From NCBI GenBank assembly GCA_016293365.1, contig JAEDEK010000132.1, forward strand, positions 1-5,158: a DNA stretch of 5,158 nucleotides. The letters run 5' to 3'. Shown one piece after another: positions 1 through 5,158 of the stretch. The position numbers and the translations under genes were made by a program. The notes beneath the pieces were generated by a model. The model worked only from the letters and a program-made list of their open reading frames with translations. It had not been told where the DNA came from and searched no databases. The DNA comes from Bulleidia sp. (lineage in GTDB: Bacteria; Bacillota_I; Bacilli_A; Erysipelotrichales; Erysipelotrichaceae). Every line of letters begins with the position of its first letter. Within the stretch, counting starts at the first letter, position 1.

Positions 1-542
1 TCAAATGTACATGTAAACAGTGTCAGATCCCAATCTCCCTCTTTCAGATGTTCCACGTCATTTTCATCAATGATAAGTTTTTCAAACAGTGCATATTCAA
101 ACACATTCCCATCCACATCCGTAAAGATAACTGTATCATCGGTATTCAACCAATACAGATATCCAAAATGCGAATAACTGTTATGTGCACACAAAATCAT
201 GTCATCCGTATATGCGGATCCTGTGTATCTTGCGGGCGAAATCCATAAACCTGCATCACTCCAGTTGCTTAATACAGGTAATTCCAGTGATAATGCAGGA
301 ATGGTAATCGTACCGATATACATATTACCATCCACATCTTTCTCAGGCATTTCCACATTGAATCCGGTTGTCATCAGTATTTCATTTGAAATGACATCCT
401 GACTGACAATATCAAGCTGCTGTACAACAGATTCGGATATTTCCTGTTTTCTGTATCCATCCAACATGTTTCGACCTGTAAGAAACCCGGCAGATATAAT
501 CAGACAGACACCTATGATCACCCACATTCTTCCCTTATGCAT
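1..542 (-). CDS. second sortase, non-class-C, C-terminus cut by window edge
   Basis: Reading leftward from the ATG at 542-540 gives 180 complete codons with no stop before the edge. The protein begins MHKGRMWVIIGVCLIISAGF, a short N-terminal membrane anchor. The sortase core starts near 75 (MYIGTITIPALSLELPVL). The catalytic histidine is His120 in LCAHNSYSHFGYL and the catalytic cysteine Cys178 in LTLFTCTF. The catalytic arginine should follow just outside the window. The AHN and TLFTC motifs differ from the GHRG and TLVTC of the class C enzyme next door, and a class C lid is not evident, so this is a different class; D or a B-like class is possible but I cannot settle it. The ATG overlaps the minor pilin stop by 8 bases (ATGCATAA), so the two are probably made together. 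A plausible role is anchoring the IPNTG base to the cell wall; this is inferred from context. Confidence 0.88.
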   Translation of the reverse strand, partial: MHKGRMWVIIGVCLIISAGFLTGRNMLDGYRKQEISESVVQQLDIVSQDVISNEILMTTGFNVEMPEKDVDGNMYIGTITIPALSLELPVLSNWSDAGLWISPARYTGSAYTDDMILCAHNSYSHFGYLYWLNTDDTVIFTDVDGNVFEYALFEKLIIDENDVEHLKEGDWDLTLFTCTF

Positions 543-1458
543 GATCACTTCTGCCTCTGATGATTCCAATTACAATACAGATAAGACCAATACCAAGCAG
601 TACAGGTACAGGCCACCACAGCTGCCCTGTATTCGGGATCCGATCCGGTGTGGCAGGAGTCTCTATCATGTATGTATTTGTCAGAATATACACACTGCCT
701 TCCCTGTTTACCGTACTTCTATACCCTTCCGGTATCTCCTCTTTTACAGTCCATTCATGATTCGTATCAAGATCACGCCATGTATATGACCAGTGCCCTT
801 CATATGGAAGTGTGACCGGTTCACCATATGGTTCCCCATCACAGATCAGAGATACGGTAATGGATGATGGACGTCTGTTTTCATATCCTGTATCCCTCCA
901 GATCTTGTTTACACTGTAATCCGCAACAACAGGATTCTGTTCAATCTTGGCATGCACAGCAACATCATAATTCCAACCGTTGTCCTCATGATTCCGATCA
1001 GGCAATGAAATAAAGAATGGAAGTGAGGAATATACATAACCATTGATCTCACAGGTATCGGAACATACAAGATACAGGCCTTTATCCATACCTCCCATGG
1101 TTACAATTCCATTCTCATCTGTGACACCAGTCACATCCACACTGTATTCTCCAGCAAGAATCTTCTGATACATCACTTCTGCCATGGATTGCCATGCACT
1201 GTCATTTTCACCACGGATATCCAGATCAGACGCATATTCAGAATATGGTTCCAGTACATGCAGTTCACCTGTTTCATCCATGGAAGATATCCGGTACATC
1301 CGTACTTCCATACCCGATACCGGCATTCCTGCATATACAGCCTCATACACAACACTGACAGGATGCTGCGTTTCCACATTTCCCTGTGCATATACACCCA
1401 CAGGTAAAAGAATCATGATCATGATGAGCACAATGAATGTCTGAATCATCTTTTTCAT
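535..1458 (-). CDS. minor pilin, probable pilus base, Cna-B domain, IPNTG sorting signal
   Basis: This 307-residue surface protein has a signal peptide at about 1-24 (cut after GVYA). An N-terminal SpaA-like pilin domain spans about 33-172 and ends YDVAVHAKIEQNP. A Cna protein B-type domain spans about 180-263, beginning YSVNKIWRD (Lys185), passing WTVKEEIPEGY (Glu240/241) and ending ILTNTY (Asn261), the usual residues for an internal Lys-Asn isopeptide bond. The sorting signal is IPNTG (274-278), a variant of LPxTG, followed by the hydrophobic LWWPVPVLLGIGLICIVIGII and a short RGRSDHA tail. Its small size, single Cna-B domain and different sorting signal suggest the pilus base that ends polymerisation and is attached to peptidoglycan. 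Lys171 in VAVHAK aligns with the pilin-motif lysine of the shaft pilin and may be its attachment point. The overlapping second sortase is a candidate partner. It could instead be an ancillary adhesin; the family assignment is firm, the basal role is inferred. Confidence 0.9.
   Translation of the reverse strand: MKKMIQTFIVLIMIMILLPVGVYAQGNVETQHPVSVVYEAVYAGMPVSGMEVRMYRISSMDETGELHVLEPYSEYASDLDIRGENDSAWQSMAEVMYQKILAGEYSVDVTGVTDENGIVTMGGMDKGLYLVCSDTCEINGYVYSSLPFFISLPDRNHEDNGWNYDVAVHAKIEQNPVVADYSVNKIWRDTGYENRRPSSITVSLICDGEPYGEPVTLPYEGHWSYTWRDLDTNHEWTVKEEIPEGYRSTVNREGSVYILTNTYMIETPATPDRIPNTGQLWWPVPVLLGIGLICIVIGIIRGRSDHA
554..558 (-). promoter_or_regulatory. probable ribosome binding site of the second sortase
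   Basis: The minus strand has AGAGG 11 bases before the ATG at 542, inside the minor pilin codons. It is weaker and further away than the other sites in this window. Together with the 8-base gene overlap, this suggests the second sortase relies partly on translational coupling to the minor pilin. Confidence 0.45.
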
Positions 1459-1466
1459 ACTCTCTT

Positions 1467-2288
1467 TTACCTCCTCTTTCCCGGATATAACAGTACAACA
1501 AGCAATACGGCAAGTATTGGTATTGCCAGTATCGGGGCAACATACAATGGTTGGATCATACCCGCATCCGCTGTTACCCTGACATTGTTTTCCTTTACAT
1601 TTTCAACTCTGTGACCCCGTACAAGCAGTCGGTGTGAATTGACACCATAGGGTGTACATGTGACAAGGGTACACAGATCCTTTCCCTGCTCAATCTCCAG
1701 TCCGCCGATCTCATCCGGTAATACAATCCGGATCTGATCCACTTCATATGTCAGAACCTCATCAAGAATATGCAGTTCAAACATATCTCCTTCTTCCATC
1801 TCATCCAGGTTCGTAAACAGTTTTGCGCTTGGAAGTCCACGATGACCTGAAAGAACACAATGTGTACTTTCACCACCAACCGGAAGTGAACTGCCCTCAA
1901 TATGCCCGATTCCCGTCTGCAATACATCATCATCCGTACCATGGTAGATCGGAAGTGCCAGATTCAGTTTCTGAATCCTGATATATCCCATAACACCTGA
2001 GCTTGAAATATTCAGAAGGAATTCATATCTGCTTTCCTGTTCGGCCGTAAGATGATAACGATCCGAAAATCCAGGCAGATCACTGTTATACTGTTGCGCC
2101 TGTTCCAGCATTTCTCCATAGTCAGTATTGTCAATCGACGCGACTGTTTCAGAGTATTGCGAAATCACACGTGACTGATGGAAAGAATTCCAGTAATCAC
2201 TCACACTTGGATACAACAGTAAGGACAGCCCTGTAAGAAGAACCAGGACCAATATCAGATTCACAGATATATTCTTTTTCTTCTTCAT
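1467..2288 (-). CDS. class C (pilin-polymerising) sortase
   Basis: This 273-residue membrane transpeptidase is expected to cleave the pilin sorting signals between Thr and Gly and join the Thr to the pilin-motif lysine of the next subunit, building the fibre outside the membrane. An N-terminal membrane segment lies at about 8-27 and a C-terminal one at about 247-268, followed by PGKRR; the second anchor is typical of class C. The core shows the class C landmarks MGYIRI, LPIYHGT, GHIEGSSLPVGG and GHRGLPSAKLFTNLD. The catalytic triad is His149, Cys211 (TLVTC) and Arg220 (NSHRLLVRG). The lid region before the core (about 68-80, SDLPGFSDRYHLT) has no DPW/DPF motif, which many pneumococcal-type class C enzymes carry. 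Start is the ATG with a good ribosome binding site. The gene lies between its probable substrates, the major pilin upstream and the minor pilin 8 bases downstream. Confidence 0.96.
   Translation of the reverse strand: MKKKKNISVNLILVLVLLTGLSLLLYPSVSDYWNSFHQSRVISQYSETVASIDNTDYGEMLEQAQQYNSDLPGFSDRYHLTAEQESRYEFLLNISSSGVMGYIRIQKLNLALPIYHGTDDDVLQTGIGHIEGSSLPVGGESTHCVLSGHRGLPSAKLFTNLDEMEEGDMFELHILDEVLTYEVDQIRIVLPDEIGGLEIEQGKDLCTLVTCTPYGVNSHRLLVRGHRVENVKENNVRVTADAGMIQPLYVAPILAIPILAVLLVVLLYPGKRR
1469..1477 (-). promoter_or_regulatory. ribosome binding site of the minor pilin, inside the sortase C-terminal codons
   Basis: The minus strand reads AGAGGAGGT, an almost full match to the 16S anti-Shine-Dalgarno, 10 bases before the ATG at 1458. 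It lies within the last sortase codons (Lys-Arg-Arg) and runs into the TAA stop (1469-1467). Ribosomes ending the sortase are therefore placed at the minor pilin start, implying coupled translation. Confidence 0.8.
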
Positions 2289-2296
2289 GGCAGAGC

Positions 2297-2303
2297 TCTC
2301 CTT
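2297..2303 (-). promoter_or_regulatory. ribosome binding site of the class C sortase
   Basis: The minus strand reads AAGGAGA with 8 bases before the ATG at 2288. Its first base directly follows the 3' arm of the hairpin at 2304-2338. It also overlaps an 8-base palindrome, AGAGCTCT (2292-2299). Stacking on the hairpin could influence ribosome access. Confidence 0.8.
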
Positions 2304-2338
2304 ACTGCGTCATACAGGTAGTCCCGTATGACTGCAGT
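2304..2338 (-). promoter_or_regulatory. intercistronic RNA hairpin abutting the sortase ribosome binding site
   Basis: On the transcribed (minus) strand the 5' arm is ACTGC, a one-base A bulge, then GTCATAC. The loop region is GGGACTACCT and the 3' arm is GTATGACGCAGT. The 12 arm pairs are all Watson-Crick, and the loop can close further by GGG against CCT (two G-C and one G-U) around an ACTA tetraloop. The 3' arm ends at 2304, and the Shine-Dalgarno of the class C sortase starts at the next base. There is no T-run after the stem, so it is not a standard intrinsic terminator. It begins 9 bases after the major pilin stop codon. Plausible roles are protecting the pilin mRNA 3' end, marking a processing site, or tuning sortase translation; the role is inference. 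Confidence 0.75.
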
Positions 2339-2347
2339 ATGTAATCA

Positions 2348-3880
2348 TCAGTTTCTATTGGACATTCTTCTGTTTGTAATCAGTAGAACAGCAGCTGCGA
2401 TCACAAGAATACCACCAACAAGATACATAACAGTTGTACCTGTACCACCGGTTGTTGGTAAAGTCGCACCCTTTCTGTTTTCAATCGTATTTGTCAGAGT
2501 GGAAGTTTTCGATAGTGCTACTGAAGCAGAGGTTCCACCTTCATCTTCGAGATGCGTTGCTGAGATGACAATTGTTTTATCATCAATGCTGTTATATCCA
2601 TCCGGAACAGTTGTTTCTCTCAGTGTATACGTGCCTGCATCAAGGCCTACAATATTAAATTTACCATTGGTATCTGATTTCATTTCTACTGCTTTTTCTT
2701 CACCTTTTATAGGTCTGTAAGCTGAAATTGTAGAATCGTAAATCAGTCCGATTTCCGTTGTACCTGTGCTGTCATATAATTTGAATCCTGCACCGGCAAG
2801 TGGTGTCTTGTTATCAGGATCTGTCGCATCCTCCTTTGTGTTATCCACTTCATATGTGAATACCCAGACACTGTCTTCCGGGGTCTTACCTAATTCTCCA
2901 CTTGCATTCGGATTGTTGGAATACTGGAGGTATACAGTATTCTTATTTTCTGTATTTCCATCTGTGTGATTCACTTTTGCATTCTCATTCAGATGTGCAT
3001 TGTAGATAACAACAATGTCTGCACCATCATTCAGAGTTATACCAGATATGGATTTGATATCTTTAATTATAAGAGTCCAGGAACCTCCAGCTTGAGATGC
3101 TTTTGCTGTGGAGGTGTATTGATCAGCTGTAAGTGTTACATCATCTACCGTAACGCTTTGGATGCTTTCAAAAGTCACTCCAGCAGACATTGTATCGTTG
3201 AACACAACCTTGTATGTTTCATACGCATTAAAGTTTGAATCTGCAGGAAGTTTGGCGATGAGTTTGAACTGGAAGGACTCATTGATTGCATGATCTGCAG
3301 TTTCTCCCCATCCTTCAGCTTCACCAGTTTCTGCATCTGCAGGTTCGTCCCAAACCTGCTTATCAACGGTTGGTTTAGCTGATTTCGGGTTAACCTCAAC
3401 ATTTCCTACAACCTGAAGAATATATGCTGTGTAAGCATCGTCTGCACCACTCAAGCTTTCATCTTGATCTTTGATCAGATAGTAACCTGGTTTCGTAACA
3501 GTAAATGTATATTTACCTGCGGAGTAGCTGCTTACAACTTTTTCTTCTGTCAGATAACCACTGGCATCTTTCGCAAAAGCCACAGCGTTGGCACTTGTCA
3601 ATGCCTCCGCAACTCCAGCTGCACTCTTTGTATCATATTTGTTCTGTAAGGCTGTTTTACCAGTGTCAGAAATACCAGATCCCCATGTAATATTTGAAAG
3701 ATTCTTCATATCTTCGGAATACGTTCCGGAAAAGATCTGATATGCCTCATATGTATGGCCTTCTGCTGAATTGTTAATGGTGATTGTGTATGTTGTATCT
3801 TCTGCACGTACTGCTTTTGTCAGTGCAAATACCATGACGAACGATACAAATAGTTTCAATAATTTTGCTACATGTTTCAT
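2348..3880 (-). CDS. major (shaft) pilin, SpaA-type, LPTTG
   Basis: This 510-residue protein is the likely repeating subunit of the fibre. A signal peptide spans about 1-26 (cut after AVRA). The N-terminal domain runs to about 165 and ends in VEVNPK, a form of the pilin motif; Lys166 (codon 3385-3383) is the expected acceptor for the next subunit. A middle domain (about 170-335) begins KPTVDKQVW and ends NTVYLQYSNNP, as in D2 domains with an internal Lys-Asn bond. The third domain (about 338-470) is Cna-B/SpaA-like, with LAGAGFKLYD, the E-box YTLRETTVPDGY (Glu422) and TLTNTIEN. The sorting signal LPTTG is at 474-478, followed by a membrane segment and NRRMSNRN. An ATG 36 bases upstream (3916) is in frame, but only the ATG at 3880 has a ribosome binding site and a signal peptide directly after it. 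The class C sortase that should polymerise it follows 59 bases downstream. Confidence 0.93.
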   Translation of the reverse strand: MKHVAKLLKLFVSFVMVFALTKAVRAEDTTYTITINNSAEGHTYEAYQIFSGTYSEDMKNLSNITWGSGISDTGKTALQNKYDTKSAAGVAEALTSANAVAFAKDASGYLTEEKVVSSYSAGKYTFTVTKPGYYLIKDQDESLSGADDAYTAYILQVVGNVEVNPKSAKPTVDKQVWDEPADAETGEAEGWGETADHAINESFQFKLIAKLPADSNFNAYETYKVVFNDTMSAGVTFESIQSVTVDDVTLTADQYTSTAKASQAGGSWTLIIKDIKSISGITLNDGADIVVIYNAHLNENAKVNHTDGNTENKNTVYLQYSNNPNASGELGKTPEDSVWVFTYEVDNTKEDATDPDNKTPLAGAGFKLYDSTGTTEIGLIYDSTISAYRPIKGEEKAVEMKSDTNGKFNIVGLDAGTYTLRETTVPDGYNSIDDKTIVISATHLEDEGGTSASVALSKTSTLTNTIENRKGATLPTTGGTGTTVMYLVGGILVIAAAVLLITNRRMSNRN

Positions 3881-3935
3881 AATGACTCCTTTCTTCCTAA
3901 CGCATTTATGTTTCATGTGTTTTGTGACATTAGTA
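3881..3935 (-). other. intergenic spacer between adhesin and major pilin, no terminator seen
   Basis: This 55-base gap holds the major pilin ribosome binding site. I see no hairpin followed by a T-run and no convincing -35/-10 pair, so read-through from the adhesin gene is the simplest reading. The 9-base word ATGAAACAT occurs twice, beginning at 3916 and at 3880; the second copy is the real start of the pilin gene. Confidence 0.55.
3886..3892 (-). promoter_or_regulatory. ribosome binding site deciding the major pilin start
   Basis: The minus strand reads AAAGGAG followed by TCATT and the ATG at 3880, a near-ideal Shine-Dalgarno at 5-base spacing. The alternative in-frame ATG at 3916 has only A/C-rich sequence (CACAAAACAC) before it. 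This fixes the start at 3880 and a 510-residue precursor. Confidence 0.85.
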
Positions 3936-5158
3936 TTATGTGGTATCGATGTCCCCCTTCCTCATCCATCTCTTTCTCAGAAGAAGAATGACAGCGGTTA
4001 TTACCATAAACGCACCCGTATACGTATACATCCTGGTACCGTCTCCTCCTGTTTCAGGGAGTACGTAACCAGATTCTCCAGATGTCATGTTCTGGAATAC
4101 AATTTCATTGATCTGATTATTATCCGTACAGCCTGCAACTGTTTCTGTTTTGTAATATGTCAGAGCTGTTGACAGCTGAATGCTTTCAGCTGTTTTCTGT
4201 ATATCTACTCTGATGACATATTGCGAGGCATCGTAGTGATATGAAGCATCTGTTCCGGCAACTTCTGTCAGCCTGTAATACCATGTCCCAGATTCTTCAT
4301 ACCTGTTCTGGAAAAGGATATTTCCGAGTTGATTTGTAACAGTACGGCGATCCGTCCACTCTGTTCCATTCCACTGTTCCAGTGCAAATGTGAATTCCTG
4401 TTGTTCAGTTGGAACATATCCATCGACTGTCTTTTTTGCTTCAATGTTTACGATAGCTGTTGATTCCGGAATAATCTGACCAACAAAATGCCATTCACCA
4501 CCCGGGTTTCCTACCTTATCTGCGACAATCCATCCGGAGCTTGTACTACTTATAATCACCTCTGCTTTTGGAGCGATAACAATGCCAAAAATTCCAGATC
4601 CTATTGAAACACTTGATGCATTTGGAATATTAAAAATCACTGTTCTAGCATAAGGTTCAATATTATGCGTATTATCGGATTGAATTGTCTGTCCTGTATC
4701 TGCATCTATAATACTGAATCGTTTTAAAGTAATCTTTTCATCACTCAAATTAAATACTATAGTCTGATTGGATTTCTTCTTGATTTTCACATCATCTTTT
4801 TTCAGGAACAGATCTCCATTGATATAATACGTGCCCTCGGAATACTCCGAAATATCCAGTTCTTTGTCATTCTGATCGTCATACCATTCTTCAACATTAT
4901 CTGTACCGTTCCAATGTGTCCCAAATGTTAAGACCTCATATGACTGTTCTGCAAACATTGCCTCGGACTGTTTTGTAACATAGCCCATCATATCCGTGAC
5001 GAGTTGATTCAGATGACTTTGTGTATCCAGCACATAATAACTTCCGTTTTGTAATGTCAGATGATCCGATGCCTCTTCTGTTGTATATACAGTAGAAGCA
5101 TAACCATCAATTTGTAAAGTTCCAGTCAACTCTCCAATGATAAATGAACTGCCACGAT
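3936..5158 (-). CDS. LPETG-anchored pilus tip adhesin, 5'-truncated (choice-of-anchor-A-like plus FctA-like domain)
   Basis: Only the C-terminal 406 codons are visible; the frame stays open to the right edge, so the true start lies outside. A TTG at 5129 is in frame but is probably an internal leucine. Residues are numbered from the first complete codon. About 1-225 resemble the choice-of-anchor A adhesin region: it opens with GSSFIIG, carries IAPKAEV near 193-200 and closes with SGWIVADKVGNPGGEWHF near 207-224, a typical ending of that fold. About 237-357 look like an FctA/Spy0128-type pilin isopeptide domain, with KKTVDG (lysine 241 or 242), YRLTEVAG (Glu298) and IVFQN (Asn356) as the likely lysine, acid and asparagine of the intramolecular bond. 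The end is an LPETG signal (366-370), a hydrophobic stretch and a basic RKRWMRK tail. Being first in this gene order, large, and without a visible pilin-motif lysine, it is best read as the tip adhesin joined by sortase to the shaft pilin. Its ligand cannot be deduced. Confidence 0.85.
   Translation of the reverse strand, partial: RGSSFIIGELTGTLQIDGYASTVYTTEEASDHLTLQNGSYYVLDTQSHLNQLVTDMMGYVTKQSEAMFAEQSYEVLTFGTHWNGTDNVEEWYDDQNDKELDISEYSEGTYYINGDLFLKKDDVKIKKKSNQTIVFNLSDEKITLKRFSIIDADTGQTIQSDNTHNIEPYARTVIFNIPNASSVSIGSGIFGIVIAPKAEVIISSTSSGWIVADKVGNPGGEWHFVGQIIPESTAIVNIEAKKTVDGYVPTEQQEFTFALEQWNGTEWTDRRTVTNQLGNILFQNRYEESGTWYYRLTEVAGTDASYHYDASQYVIRVDIQKTAESIQLSTALTYYKTETVAGCTDNNQINEIVFQNMTSGESGYVLPETGGDGTRMYTYTGAFMVITAVILLLRKRWMRKGDIDTT

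Noticed and set aside
466..789. 107-residue plus-strand open frame over the minor pilin / second sortase junction
   Set aside because: Antisense to two genes with clear motifs; no domain or start signal supports it.
2304..2338. Reading the intercistronic hairpin as an intrinsic terminator
   Set aside because: The stem is followed on the minus strand by AAGGAGAG rather than a T-run, and by CTCCT-poor A/G sequence, so it fails the usual test.
2328..2720. 130-residue open frame on the plus strand inside the major pilin gene
   Set aside because: It lies wholly antisense to a well-supported pilin gene, has no ribosome binding site I can see, and its protein shows no recognisable domain.
3933..3947. 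Possible -10 box (CATAAT) before the major pilin
   Set aside because: No acceptable -35 element lies at 16-18 bases upstream, and the word falls at the end of the adhesin coding sequence; too weak to call a promoter.
3771..4172. 133-residue plus-strand open frame across the adhesin/pilin junction
   Set aside because: It is antisense to both genes and to their junction, is cysteine- and phenylalanine-rich as expected for a shadow frame, and has no supporting signals.
5127..5129. TTG as the start of the adhesin gene
   Set aside because: The same frame continues upstream to the window edge (RGSSFIIGE), no signal peptide follows the TTG, and surface adhesins of this type need one.
1..5158. CRISPR arrays, tRNA/rRNA genes, insertion sequences, toxin or defence genes
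   Set aside because: I saw no regularly spaced repeats, no RNA-gene landmarks, no transposase motifs and no terminal inverted repeats; almost all bases are accounted for by the five pilus genes.

Overview
The window is one stretch of a Gram-positive sortase-assembled pilus operon. All genes lie on the minus strand, so transcription runs from right to left. Base composition is moderate to low G+C. The LPxTG-type sorting signals, Cna-B/SpaA-like domains and purine-rich AGGAGG-type ribosome binding sites point to a Bacillota (Firmicutes) species. The style of the pilins and class C sortase resembles gut-associated Clostridia or Erysipelotrichia, but genus cannot be read from this window.

Layout in transcription order: (1) 5158-3936, the 3'-terminal part of a large LPETG adhesin with a choice-of-anchor-A-like region and an FctA-type isopeptide domain, probably the pilus tip; its 5' end lies outside the window. 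(2) 3880-2348, the major shaft pilin, with signal peptide, VNPK pilin lysine, E-box and LPTTG signal. (3) 2288-1467, a class C pilin-polymerising sortase with two membrane anchors. (4) 1458-535, a small minor pilin with one clear Cna-B domain and a divergent IPNTG signal, probably the pilus base. (5) 542 to the left edge, a second sortase of a different (non-class-C) type that overlaps the minor pilin gene by 8 bases and is cut at its C-terminus by the window edge.

The genes form a self-contained assembly line. The class C sortase would join the threonine of LPTTG on one shaft pilin to the VNPK lysine of the next, and cap the fibre with the LPETG adhesin. The IPNTG minor pilin would end the fibre, and the second sortase, coupled to it in translation, is a candidate for attaching that base to the cell wall. 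Intergenic gaps are short (55, 59 and 8 bases, then an overlap) and no intrinsic terminator is visible, consistent with one transcript.

The most distinctive non-coding element is a strong hairpin between the major pilin and the class C sortase, whose 3' arm ends directly at the sortase Shine-Dalgarno sequence. It could set the ratio of abundant pilin to scarce enzyme. The overall system is a known type; the hairpin, the IPNTG/second-sortase pairing, the degenerate pilin motif in the minor pilin and an AT-rich patch in the adhesin deserve a second look.
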